Positions 10,816-21,368 of a stretch of 64,000 bases of DNA are shown here, in pieces. This DNA comes from Neoscytalidium dimidiatum (taxonomy: Eukaryota > Ascomycota > Dothideomycetes > Botryosphaeriales > Botryosphaeriaceae). The notes beneath the pieces were generated by a model that was not told the DNA's origin, ran no database searches, and saw only the letters and a list, made by a program, of their open reading frames with translations. The stretch spans positions 868,001-932,000 of the forward strand of contig CM074703.1 of assembly GCA_037367355.1 (NCBI GenBank), in the 5' to 3' direction. Within the stretch, counting starts at the first letter, position 1; the number at the start of each line of letters is the position of its first letter. Position numbers and translations under genes: made by a program.

Positions 10816-11650
10816 ACAGCACACTCCCCTATCCTGGCACCACCCCCTCTCCCCTAAGTCACCGATGCCCGTCCCCCGTCACAACACACTCCCCAGCACC
10901 ATTTCAATCCGCTCTCCGCATCACTGCGTCTGACTAGAACAGGTACCGAAGCTGGTAGTATGGAGTGTGTGGTTCGAAAACGGCGGTTGCTCATTGGGTG
11001 AGAGGGAGGACCGTTGGAAATCCCGTTCTAACTCCCCTTGGGTCCAGCTCGCTGCTCTCTCGCAGTCTGGAGACGTATCCGCTTCTGCACGCTGGTCTAG
11101 GTGCCTTGCTCGAGGATGTCACGCGTACGTTGGTGTCGAGACAGTCAGCGCTCTCTACGACCTCACACCGGCGTGGTTGGCCTTTGCGAAGAATCCAGCG
11201 TCATTGTGGTACTTGGGGTTGATTGGGCCAATGCTGATTCCAGCGGATCGGGTTCCGTACCGAAGAGGCGCCTGGACATCAACGGGTTCAAAAAGATTGG
11301 CCTGCGCACTGTCGCTCGTCGCCAGCAGTCCGGTCGAATATATGCAATCCTACATACCGTCATTACATAGCTTAACTTATTATATAGCCATTTTCTATCA
11401 ATTTCGATCCTTTGCTGAACCTCCTAGTAGGGCTGAGTATCAAGTTGATTTATATCTCTACGCCCGTTACTTTGTGAGAGAAAGCAGAATGTCTGAACAG
11501 TATGACCTCATAGCACACCCAAACACGAGGGTGAGCCTGCGCAGCGCAGGCAGCTCGATGTGTGTCAGGATCACATGCGCACGTACCTTCGATTCACTCA
11601 GTTTTGCTATGCGGTTGCACAGTCTGTTTGTTCAGATCTTCCTGCTTTGA

Positions 11651-12180
11651 GCGAATGAACTTTAGTAGGTTGCCATCACGGCTGAAACCCGTGCTCAATC
11701 TTCTCCATCAACCGCACCTTGTTCCATGCCCACTTACTGCGTTACCTTGAGTACATTACAGGATCTATTTGCAAACTTTGTGAAGTACACCGGAACAAGC
11801 ATAGATCACCAGTAACGCCGCAAATGCAAATTCTGATAAGGGAGCTGTAATTCAATGGTCAGCCAAATCGACATTCTTTGACAGTCGTGAAAGAACAGAC
11901 TGTGTTAGTCTGTACGTCGGGGAGAAGCTTCAGCCTTGAATACATCCACGGAATCGTGGATGAAGAGGCCATTGATGAGGCGAAATTCGAAACGGTTACT
12001 CTCGTATGAGCGGAATGTCAGGGAGTGGCATCGTCATACGGATTTTCTTTTTACTTTAGAACGAAGAGACTTTCAATTCTCCGCTTATCAACATATAACT
12101 CGGGGCCCGTATCTAGTACCTACACAAGAGCGGCGCTCTGCCCCATCACCACTGTCAGCTAAGTCTGCCTTCTTAAGCAT
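11651..12180. other. Intergenic, nothing recognised
   Basis: No gene, RNA or repeat could be supported in this stretch between the gene-poor region and the AT-rich relic. Confidence 0.5.
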
Positions 12181-12835
12181 AACCATTAGTTCAAATCTAT
12201 TTATAATTTTAAATAATATTAATATAGAATAGCTAATCTTAATCATAAGCTTCATAACTTCCAAGGCTGCCTGCCAGGGCCGTATTAAGAAGTGCTCCTA
12301 TCTGGTGGTGCATCGGAAAATGCGGAGTCCTTCAAGCCTTGGCTGGACTAGGTTTTCGCGGATGCCTCTACTAATACCTTTGCCCTCGGGCCCATAATAT
12401 ACTACGTGATAAGTGGCTACAGAGCCTTTCCGGAATATCATATTATTGACGATGAGTCTAAGATCACAAATTCGTTCTAAAATAGGCACTTTCCCAACCT
12501 TAATCCAGCTCTTGGTGGCAATGTTGTACTTAGGTGCTAGAAAGGCATCTATCGCTCGGCTAGCGAGTCAGGCAGAGATTTAGCGGGCTTAATATCTTAG
12601 GGCCCCTATGAAGCAAACGTTTGCAAACAGTATAGCTACTCTACTAACGCATCTTCTACCTTCGGCTTCCCTCTTCTTCCTTTCCCCGCTCGTAGTCTTC
12701 TCTTATACTTATATAGAGAATTAGCGGTCGACTTTTGTAATCTAAATAAAAATGTTCCAGGACTTTTCTTTGTTGTATAATCGTAGAAATTTATCTTTGG
12801 TAAATGTATACCAACGCCTCTAAGCGCGTTACAGT
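12181..12835 (-). mobile_element. AT-rich retroelement relic (probable LTR and leader)
   Basis: Base composition drops sharply here (for example the run of A/T at 12190-12230). Read on the minus strand, the block starts TGTAACGCGCTTAGAGGCG at 12835, as LTRs commonly start with TG. It then has a TATA-like CTATATAAGTATAAG near 12706-12720 and degenerate coding-like sequence from about 12530 down to 12300 (for example KVGKVPILERICDLRLIVNN). No integrase, reverse transcriptase or second LTR is visible, so this would be a fragment. It could also simply be old, AT-mutated DNA. Confidence 0.4.
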
Positions 12836-13461
12836 TAACGGGTGAATTCGTGGCGCAACCGAGAAGCTAAGCGGAGAAACTAGTCGGCGGTAGAATGTTG
12901 ATGTTGCTCCGACCGCCCGCGCGCACGGGCTAAACATAAACCAATGACAATAGGGGAGGGTGGGAAGGCTGTTCAGGTTAGGCTCGAATGGCCTATGATG
13001 CGTAATGGAGAATAGCGCGGATCACGTAATACAACTAACTTATCTTCGACTCGACTTCGCTTGTCCCCTCTCCATCTTTCATCCATCTCGTATCGCCTGC
13101 GCTTCCGTCCACGCATTACATCGACTCAGATTCCAATTCTTTTCCGCTCTATCCTCTAGCGTGCGGCCACTTTTGCCCCGACGTCTGGCAGCGTGGTGGC
13201 GCGTCGCACCCGCCGACCCTTTGCGTGTCGGCAAAACCGCACCGCTACCCCTACCATCCGTTGCCCTGGTTGCCCCGGCTGCCCTAGAGGAGGAAGTCGA
13301 GCAAGACGAGTCAAGGCTGCTCCGAAGCCTGGGCGGGTGGGATCCCGATGCAACATAGCACGGGGGTTTCCGCTTCTATGGTCAAGACCGGTCACTGACG
13401 TCTACTTCCCATAGGTCACCCGTTATGGATCTCGAACATATCAACCACGTACTTGCCGTAA

Positions 13462-15074
13462 ACTTGGACTGGGTCGTTAGTCAGTTACGTCTTCGTCAAA
13501 TGGCACGACGAAGATGGCCTCCCACAGTTCCTTGGACGGCTGCCGCCACACACCGGAAATGCTGGTTTGTCGCTGATTTTGGGCCGTTCCAAGCATGACG
13601 CGGACGACCAGCTTCTCCTATTCCATCTCTCTGTACGGCTCCATGCATCGAGCAAGGAAAGCCCCCAGGACTTCTTCCTTCCGATTCCAACCGATTTCCT
13701 TGATACCAGCGACCCAATGAGCCTCTCCGATGAACTCGCAGAGAACATTGTACCCATGGGTTGGCAGACGAGACAATTCGCGACGACAGAGCCAGGAAGG
13801 GTCATGCGTATTAAGATGCGCCTAAGGTGTCCAAGTTTTGTTCTCATGCCCGCCATGAAACGATCGAAGCAAGTGCTCGGTACACCTAGGAGGCTTCTTC
13901 TGCTGTTGAGATCACTCTCTCGGGCTACCACCTTTGATGCCTTTCTTCCCCGGTATGGATGTTCAAAGGCTACTCTTGATGCGCTTGCGATCGGAGTGCA
14001 GCAGGGCTTTACGAGAACCTCTCCACTCCGATTTCGATTAATGTTCGACGGTAGATCCGGCAAACGTGATAACTGGGAGGCTTTTGGAATAGCTCAAGAT
14101 GGCCTGAAGGATGACTTGGGCAAAGATGTCATCGAAGCCCCACCTTGTTATTCTGAAGAAATTGCAAGGACTATCGTTCCTGAAGGAGATAAGGCGCCAG
14201 CTGATGCCGAGCCTGCAGAAGTAGAGCTTGAGTCCACGCAACCGTTCACCAGTCCGGAGCCGACGCAGGCTGATACACCCTCTGACTACATTCAGGTTTG
14301 GCGCAGCACATGCCAGAGTAGCCAACGTCAAAGCAGTGAGTCTGCGGGCTCTCAAGATGTGGTGTCAGATAGTGTCCTACGGCCTTCGCCGCCCCTTGGA
14401 CCAGCGCCAGAAACCGAGCAACGTAACCGGAAGCACCCTCGGTCGAGCGGTTCCAGCAACGCGGCAAGCCGGATTTCTCCTGGCAAGAGAAGGGCGGTGT
14501 TCACGACACCGCCACATTATCCTTCATCGGCAGCAGGGCCATATAGTAGTAGGGAGCTTTCAGTTGCGCGCCCTCTCATGCAATAGGTGGAGAAGAGGCC
14601 GTTGGCTTGTTTAACGATATGGCTACATGGTTTCACCATGTATGGGATTTGGACAGGAATATCCATATCGCCATGCAGAGTTCTCTCCTTGCATTAGGGT
14701 ATCATGCTCGGGAGGGTTCCATGGCTGAGTTTGACGTTGTGAAAGGGTGGTGCACTTCGGAGCTTGTCTTTAGGCCCGAATGCGTTCTCGGATCGACCGA
14801 GCCCATTAGACCCCGCCGTGACGTTGCTGAAATAGTCACGTGGGCAAACTCTTTGCTACGCCGTGCCGAACAGGTCTTATTTGTTGAACTGAAGGGAATT
14901 GCAGACGCTGCTCGTGATGGCAAAAGTGACGAGTACAGGATAAGAAGGTCATGGTGGGTCGCTCGCGTTTTTTTCATTGCAGGAACGAAGGAGCATGCCG
15001 TAAACTATGCTCGATCTTGGCGACATATTTCCGAGGGCTCTCTACTCCTCGAATCTACTACTAGTAAAGTCTAA
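13462..15074 (+). CDS. Orphan protein, two exons recognised, 5' end unresolved
   Basis: A frame open from 13462 to 14545, spliced across a 41-nt intron (14546-14586, gtagta...atag) to 14587-15074, encodes about 520 residues without a stop. The N-terminal half looks globular (YVFVKWHDEDGLPQFLGRLP, QDFFLPIPTDFLD, then a run of leucines and arginines). The middle, roughly residues 210-360, is rich in Pro, Ser and Glu and looks disordered. The C-terminal part again looks folded (FNDMATWFHHVWDLDRN, RRSWWVARVFFIAGT). I recognise no family. The first in-frame ATG is at 13717, but conserved-looking sequence begins upstream, so an exon starting near ATG 13425 is possible; no splice pair there kept phase. 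The gene sits between two retroelement relics, and its stop codon is within 10 bp of an LTR-like sequence. Confidence 0.55.
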
Positions 15075-15079
15075 TATAT

Positions 15080-15359
15080 TGTTACGAACCCCACGGGCGA
15101 CAGTCCCGCACGGGCAAATCTCCTCTAAGGAACAGAAACCCTCACGGGAGGGAATCCCGCAGGGGAATACTGGCCGCCGAGAAACGGCGCTTAGTTAGAA
15201 AAGAGGCAACGCTACCAGATCCCGCAAGGGAATAATTTCCTTAAGGGAACCGGGCTCGTTAAATTTAGTTTTATAGGTACTTTATTACTCTATAATGGAA
15301 ATAAAAAAAATAGATTATTTTAATATAAGAAACTAACGGATTCCGTTTATTTTTTAACA
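15080..15359. mobile_element. Probable solo LTR, about 280 bp
   Basis: The block begins TGTTACGAACC and ends TTTTTTAACA, so its ends form the inverted pair TGTTA/TAACA typical of LTRs. Its first half contains three copies of a hairpin-like motif CCCGCAnGGG (near 15104, 15156 and 15220). Its second half is very AT-rich, with a polyadenylation-like region. No internal retrotransposon genes flank it. The 5-bp flanks (TATAT left, TCTAA right) do not match as a target duplication, although TCTAA also occurs 10 bp left of the start. Element family and exact ends are therefore uncertain. Confidence 0.55.
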
Positions 15360-15806
15360 TCTAAGTAGTAGACCGCGCTATTAGTACTTAAGTAGGTAAC
15401 TATTAGAGAATCCTACCTGTTGTGCGTTTTTTTACATTGCTAGGCAATGAGTCTTTTGATATGGGCCCGGCCACCCGGCTGTTTCAACGGCCAATGTTCG
15501 GAGAAAGTGTACGAGGTAAAAATTGTTGCTGCGTCCTGACACTAGAAGTGCCGACAAACGCAAGATATATTTGCGCGGGAGAGACAATCCTTTCTTTTTC
15601 GTGGAGGAGACTTTGCCGGTCCCGCACGGAAAGCGCTTCCACATCCAATCTTCTATCAACTTCCCGTACGTACGCCTTTCGCTAATTCTACGTGCGAAGT
15701 TTCATGATGATTGTCGCACTGCAACCACCAAATTAAACCTATACTTTAAACAGCCCAAGCGGATCTTGGCACCAGCAACCGCATATAACAGCTCCGCGAC
15801 GCCCCT
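15360..15806. other. Intergenic, 3' side of the MFS gene
   Basis: A further CCCGCACGG motif occurs near 15620, similar to those in the adjacent LTR-like block. Otherwise nothing was recognised. The 3' UTR of the minus-strand MFS gene must lie here. Confidence 0.45.
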
Positions 15807-17464
15807 TCACGCCATTAACCTCCCCCTCCTCCTCCCCGCAAACTGCCACCACACCCCCAACCCCGCCAACGCACCCACCTGCACCCCGACGCACACCACA
15901 AACGCCCACCCCACACCGACAGCCTCAACCAACGGCATCACCCCGCTCGTCCCGCCCGCCGCAACCAGGCACCTCGCCAGGTTCAAACTCGCGCTCGCCG
16001 CGGCGCTCCGATCGGCGTACACGTCAACCAGGTACGTCATGACGACCGACTGAGCCGCGACGGCGGTCCAGCCGGTGACGAAAGTCGCGACGACGGGGGC
16101 GGCGAGGTGCACGCGGTGCTGGACGGTCCAGCCGAAGACGAGGATGGAGGCGCACTGCGCGAGGGCGAAGGCGGGGAGGAGGCGGAGGCGGGCCTTCTCG
16201 AGGGGGAAGGGGGTGGCGTCGTCATCGGTGTTGTCGTCCTCGTTACCGTCGCTTCGGTCTGAAGAAAGACGGGTTGTTGGTGCGTCGTTGCCGACTTCGG
16301 GGTCTGATGGGCGGCGGCGGGCCTTGTCGTGCGCGGCCTTGACGCGCTGGTAGTCGGCGTCGAGGATGCGGCCGGTGATGAGCGTGCCGATCATGCTGCC
16401 GGCGCCGTTGGCGATGAAGGTCAGGCCGATGTGGGTTTCGGAGAGGCCGTAGCGCGTGGAGAAGAGGGACGACATGGCTGTGATGCTCATTTGCCAGATG
16501 GCGTAGTACACGGCGAGGAAGAGGATGACGGGGGCGGCCTGTTTGCTGATGAGGATGCGGAAAGGGCCTGTGACATCGATGTGTTTCTTTGCCGCAGGTT
16601 CTGGTGGCTCTGATTCTGCGTTCCACTGGATCCTGGTGGTTTTCTGGTAGAGGAGCAGAGGGTAGCGAGCAATTGGGCGTGATGGCACCCGGCTGCCGTT
16701 TGCGACGATTGACCGTAGCGTTTCGGGAAGAAAAAGGATCAACAGGAGCAAGAAAGTGCCGCTGTAGATGGCCAGGAACCAGAAGATTGCTTTCCATCCC
16801 AGAGACCCGGCTAGAGCGCCTCCGATGACTGGTCCGACGGCGACGGGCATGAGCAGGCCGGCCTGGAAGATGCCCATGAAGCCACCGCGCTCGGCGCGAG
16901 TGGTGATGTCTCCGATTACACCGGACCCGATGGCAATCGTACTTGCGCTACCGGTGCTTTGGAGGCATCTTAGCACGATTAGAGTGGCGTAGTTCCTAGT
17001 CTCCGCCAGCCCAATGCATGCACCGAGGAAGACGAGGAAGGTGCAGCAGTACGCGACACGGCGCCCTTTGACATCGGAAATAGGACCCCAGAGGCTGGGT
17101 GCTATACCTTGGAAGATGAGATACGAAGTGACTGTAAGGTTGACTAGCTCCACTGAAACATTGAGATCATGAGCGATGGTAGGGATTGCGGGGAAATAGA
17201 TGTTCGACGCAAAGCCGGAGACTATTTCCGCATAAGCAAAATAGGAATGCCGTAGACCCGAAGAGGCATGGACTCACAGGTGGCTGCGGTCGAAACGATG
17301 AGGACGATCAGCGCTTTCTGGCGCTTGTCGAAGATGCTGTAAGGCTCCTCCGGAGCCGCTGATACCGGGGTTGGTGACGATGGCGAAGGTGATGACGGCG
17401 ATGGTGTTGGCTTTATATACGGAATAGCAGCTTGGTCTTGTTTAGGCTGGGTCTCGGAGGTCAT
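15807..17464 (-). CDS. MFS drug:H+ antiporter (DHA1 type), 533 aa
   Basis: Exons complement(15807..17221, 17278..17464) join in frame to 533 residues; ATG 17464 opens MTSETQPKQDQ. The N-terminal tail of about 45 residues is Pro/Ser-rich and cytosolic. Membrane segments follow, with hallmark motifs: FASNIYFPAIPTI in helix 1, LWGPISDVKGRR (motif A, D-x-x-GRR) between helices 2 and 3, and GFMGIFQAGLLMPVAVGPVIGG (motif C of antiporters) in helix 5. A charged loop of about 60 residues rich in Asp sits between helices 6 and 7. The arrangement matches yeast Qdr/Aqr-like exporters of drugs, organic acids or polyamines; the substrate cannot be assigned. The Zn2Cys6 gene just upstream on the same strand ends 241 bp before this start and may regulate it. 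Confidence 0.88.
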
Positions 17465-17704
17465 GGTTCCTTTTCTTTTTTGGTGAATGCGCCCGAATTG
17501 AGTGGATTGTCTACCTCTCATACATCTTCAAGAGACCCTGGAAAGAGCAGGTATGAGGGGTGGGCATTCCGGAGTTGAGCACTAGTGTCCGGATTTGAGG
17601 TCTCAGCTCCGACTTACCAGCCAATCAGAGCTCGGAACATCTGGCGACTGCGGCAAGCTGTCGGACTTGAGCTTAGTAAGTGTGCATTGGTAGGAACAGT
17701 CACG

Positions 17705-19024
17705 TCAGCCACCATGCGTGCAGCTGGTTACCGCGTAGAGTGCTGTTCCAAACTCATCGACATTCTCAAGCCATAGATCCACCCTACGACGCCTTTCGAC
17801 AAGACCAGCTTCACCAAGATCTGCAGGAATAGGCCAGAGTTCGTCAATTCGAAGACCTCCTTCCGTCCAGTCCGCGAGGTGGACGTTGTATGCCATTTCC
17901 CACTCATGCCGTGTGCGTGCAATCCATAGGAACCGATTCCCTGGGGCAGGCAGCCCTAGAAGTTCAGTGCCCAAAAAAGTCGGAAGACCGTCCTGAGACG
18001 AAAGGACGCTGTCGAAAAGGTACATTGTGAACAATGTCCGTCGTTTTGCCTCCGCGACGATCCAAGACTCCCACCTTGGCCGGAAACGCTGTTGCTCTGC
18101 CGCACACATCAATCCTCTCCGGGTACTTGCGCAAGCAAGTTCCTGCAGGTTTGTCATTGCTTGGCGGAGAAACGGATTGGGGCCCTGGCCGAGTCTGAAG
18201 AACAGCACCATGGAGTAAATCAGGTACGCCTGAAACGCTGCGAGCAGAGCCATGTCATCAAATCTCCCGTGTTGCTCGTAGATGCTGTTCATCTCTCTTT
18301 GTAGCACATCCGTGGCGACGTTTTCACTTCCAGGCAAGGGCTGTTCGCACATGCGCACTAAGGTCAAGCAGGTAGAGAGCGGCGGTCTCCTTGCTGTTGC
18401 AGTCATCTGTGATGCATGCACAAACGGAGGGACCCCGCGTCCGCGCACCGTGACAGCTGCGTATGAGTTGAGTATCCTGTATATGTATGATGAGACGGAA
18501 GCTGGGTATTCTTTGATCCTCTGGCCTGGAATAGGAACGTAAGAATTGAGCCATCGGTTGCTGATATCATTCGCATTGATAGGACAGAAGAGTTCCAGGC
18601 TTGCAAACAGGTCCAGTCCGGAAAAATCCGGCGAGTCCGAGCCTGCAGACGTGCTGCTGCTGTTCAGCGCCACGTTTTGACTTTCGCTCGATATCGATGG
18701 AGGTGAAGCTAGGCTTGCGCTAATCGTTGCTCCCGGCGATTCGATAATCGATCTCGGGAGGTTTGCTCCGACAGACAGCTCGCGCTCAGGACTTGGGAGG
18801 AAGGGCCTGGGTGTAGAAAGAACGCTGGATGTAGGTATGGAACCGTTCAATCCCGCTCCATCAAGGGTAGAGCTTCCAGATTGCGTCGGCTGAGGATAGT
18901 TGCACGACAGGCCTTTCTGGGCGCACCTTGTACAGCGCCCGACTTTGCGGTCACATTTTGCCTTTGCAGTGGAACAGTGCAAACAGGCCTTTTGCCGGGA
19001 TGTAGCATATCTCGAGGGTCTCAT
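17705..19024 (-). CDS. Zn2Cys6 transcription factor, 439 aa
   Basis: A single exon from ATG 19024. The zinc cluster is at the N-terminus: C14-x2-C17-x6-C24-x6-C31-x2-C34-x6-C41, with the usual basic residues (AKAKCDRK) between the first and second half. It binds two zinc ions and contacts CGG-type half-sites. A Ser/Pro-rich linker follows to about residue 150. Helical sequence resembling the fungal transcription factor middle region comes next (MALLAAFQAYLIYSMVLFF, EAKRRTLFTMYLFDSV). At 439 residues it is on the short side, as in many cluster-type regulators. It is in tandem with, and directly upstream of, the MFS exporter, which suggests a local regulator-transporter pair; that is an inference from position only. 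Confidence 0.88.
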   Translation of the reverse strand: MRPSRYATSRQKACLHCSTAKAKCDRKVGRCTRCAQKGLSCNYPQPTQSGSSTLDGAGLNGSIPTSSVLSTPRPFLPSPERELSVGANLPRSIIESPGATISASLASPPSISSESQNVALNSSSTSAGSDSPDFSGLDLFASLELFCPINANDISNRWLNSYVPIPGQRIKEYPASVSSYIYRILNSYAAVTVRGRGVPPFVHASQMTATARRPPLSTCLTLVRMCEQPLPGSENVATDVLQREMNSIYEQHGRFDDMALLAAFQAYLIYSMVLFFRLGQGPNPFLRQAMTNLQELACASTRRGLMCAAEQQRFRPRWESWIVAEAKRRTLFTMYLFDSVLSSQDGLPTFLGTELLGLPAPGNRFLWIARTRHEWEMAYNVHLADWTEGGLRIDELWPIPADLGEAGLVERRRRVDLWLENVDEFGTALYAVTSCTHGG

Positions 19025-19817
19025 CGCGGCATCAGGGGATCATTACTCCTCAATTGACGAAAGACCATTGGCGCTCAAGGCACCTAGGCTGGAGGCGAAA
19101 GTCGGCGATGCTGCGTCGAAGACTTGGGGCGGTCGAAATGAAACGCGGAAGTGCCGCGGTTGCGACCGTTACCTTCCGGCGTTCGGAAACTGTCCAAAGG
19201 CCGGCCACGTCTTAATTGCCTACTGAGACTATTTAGACGTATTTTTTTTTAGGGCAACCTATATATAGAACCAGGAACCGAATTGATCTTGAGTTTAAAG
19301 ATAGTGGATACCTGAAAGTACCTCCTACTATACTACTGGTGGTAAGCGCCAGCTCCAGCCTGTCGCTCACTACGTCATGGGGCCGACACTGCCCGCCAAT
19401 CCTACCCACGCTATCAACGTCACCAAGCCCAAAGGCATACCTGACCGCAACATTTGACTGCCTCAGCGCAAAGCTACGCGGAGAGCGCTAGTGCGCGAAC
19501 GGGCCTTAGAACGACTGTTCCAAAAGGTCAGGCCTGCTTGGTAACTCCGCGGACGATTGAGTGATTGCGGTGTGCGCGCGTTGCCGGCATGTACAGTTGG
19601 ACAATCACCACCACGAACCATATCTTACGCATATCGGTGTTCAGAGAAAGAGATATGGATCAATCCTCACTAAACGGGCGACTCCAGATCTTTCCTTGTT
19701 CATTGGTATCATACACGGCCCAAGCCAAGGCCACTTTCCGTCTGGGCACGCCCCAGTACAGCCTAACCATTACTGAACCTCTTACAAAGGCTTTACAAGC
19801 TCCCAGCGACGTAAAAT
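19025..19817. other. Intergenic region upstream of the Zn2Cys6 gene
   Basis: This should contain the promoter of the regulator and the 3' UTR of the lectin-like gene. A T-rich run at 19243-19250 and a TATATATAG run at 19260-19267 are the only notable features. Confidence 0.5.
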
Positions 19818-21368
19818 TCAAGACGCACTCCCTGTTGTATCGATAACACCAATTCGTTCGAACGTCGGCAAATCGCCAGTGACTCGCTGCCACTCCACAA
19901 TCTGCGGCTCTCCCGTCCCATTCTCAAACGCATACACACGACCAAGCTGGTTCGCAGCAATCGGAGACAGTGGCATGACATCCTCCATCCCATCGACCGA
20001 GTTCGTCCACGCCCACCTGTTGCCGTTCATGTACGCCATCTTCACGCCGCCACCGGTTTGCGTCATAAGGATCTGGATGTTGTAATCGTCATCGCGGTAC
20101 TGCGACATTGCCGCGAGCTGGGCCCCGCTATCCACCGGAATGGTGCTTCCGTCGGCTGGAGCAATGACATGAGACGTCAGTACACCCACAGATAGAGCGG
20201 AAAAAAAAAAAGGAAAAGGAAAAGTCTGGATGAAAGGAGGGGGGAGTCGAGGACTGCGGTACTCACGCGCCAGATCCGTATTCGACCAATCGATATTCGA
20301 GCCGCCCCGCACCTCCACCAGGCCGTCGTTCTGCACGAAATACATGGCCACGACCGGATAGCTCATGTTCCTCTTCGCGACCATGGGGATCGGCGCGACA
20401 GCCAACGCTGTCCCGGCGTCCGGGGAGATGCTGTCGCCGCTCGCGACCGACAGGCGGCCCGAATCGCCCTTGCCGAAGCGCCACTCGACCTGCAGGCCGT
20501 CGCTGCCGGGCGACTCGTAGCCGAAGAAGTCGGCCGAGTTGCAGGTCGTGGTCTGGTTGCACATGGCGAGGTAGTGGACGAGCGAGGAGTCGGAGTCGAT
20601 GGAGAGGAGGTTGTCGGCTTGCGAGAGCACGTCCCAGCCGGTCGAGATGGACTCGTTGAGCACGTACACGGCGCGGATGCTGTTGTTGGTGTCCGCCCAG
20701 AGGACGCGGAAGTCGCTGTACTAATGCATTTTCGATTGCCTCGTCAGTTTTTTTTTTTTTTTTCCGAGCTCGATTGATTCGGCGGCACAGAGGATTGGGG
20801 AGCGTACGGTCTCGTTATGCCACCAGTTGCCCGCCGCGATGGGCGTGCCGTTGCGCGGGGTCATGTCCGTGACATTGTTCACCGCAACAACCTCCTGTAG
20901 CGTCCACTCGCCCGTCGCGTTGCTGTAGTCCGCATTGTAGATGACGAGCGACTTGTCCTGGTAGTACAGCTGCGAGTGCACGACGCCGCTCGCGTCGGTG
21001 TAGTTGTTGGCCGCTAACCGCGAATTCGCGGCCACGCCTCTGGTGGTTGTCGTCGTCGTGTTGCCTGCCGAAGTGGACGAGTCCTTGCTATTATTTCTTG
21101 TTGCGCCAACACCCACTCCCACGCCGACGGCAATCCCGACTACCACCAGCAGGATTATGCCGAGGAGGATCCAAAAGTTTCGCCTTCGGATGCCGCATAT
21201 TGTTCCTGCTCTGTTTGCCGGAGCATTTGTCGTCGGCGCTACCACTTCCTTCCCGGTGGTGTTGATCGCTTCCGGATAGTCGTTCGGCTGCTTGATAATT
21301 GCCTCTGGTAATGTGCGATCGCGGGTGTCCACCTCAAGCGTGCTGTAATCCGGTTTCCCTGGTGCCAT
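19818..21368 (-). CDS. Type II membrane protein with lectin-like beta-propeller ectodomain, 450 aa
   Basis: Exons complement(19818..20155, 20267..20720, 20808..21368) join in frame to 450 residues from ATG 21368. The first 65 residues are polar and cytosolic, and a single membrane anchor follows (FWILLGIILLVVVGIAVGVG, about residues 70-93). There is then a Thr-rich stalk with TTTTTT, and about 340 outer residues. Those contain repeated short units such as SQLYYQDKSLVIYN, FRVLWADTNNSIRAVYV and YPVVAMYFVQNDGLVEV, each with several N-glycosylation sites. The pattern resembles the fungal fucose-specific lectin (PF07938) beta-propeller family, often found membrane-anchored in this way. Sugar binding is not proven. 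Intron 1 contains a 15-base T run. Confidence 0.65.

Larger units (their letters stand above)
9067..11650. other. Gene-poor region with a short tandem repeat and an isolated promoter-like site
   Basis: I find no recognisable protein or RNA gene in this 2.6 kb. A 14-bp unit (gagagcggatatgt) is repeated 2.5 times at 9985-10020. A TATA-like element with a pyrimidine-rich leader lies at 10753-10815. Short open frames here lack ATG starts, family motifs or plausible introns. Confidence 0.5.

Noticed and set aside
10940..11010. tRNA-like GGTTCGAAA motif
   Set aside because: The T-loop-like sequence stands alone; no acceptor stem or anticodon arm could be paired around it.
10967..11650. Long open frame (about 227 codons) on the plus strand
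   Set aside because: It opens with GTG rather than ATG, has no family motif, and its first ATG lies far inside; it is probably a chance frame in a region without other coding signs.
13425..13484. First exon (MDLEHINHVLA) for the orphan gene at 13.5 kb
   Set aside because: Possible donors give introns of 27-36 nt and the wrong phase, so I left the 5' end open rather than force a model.
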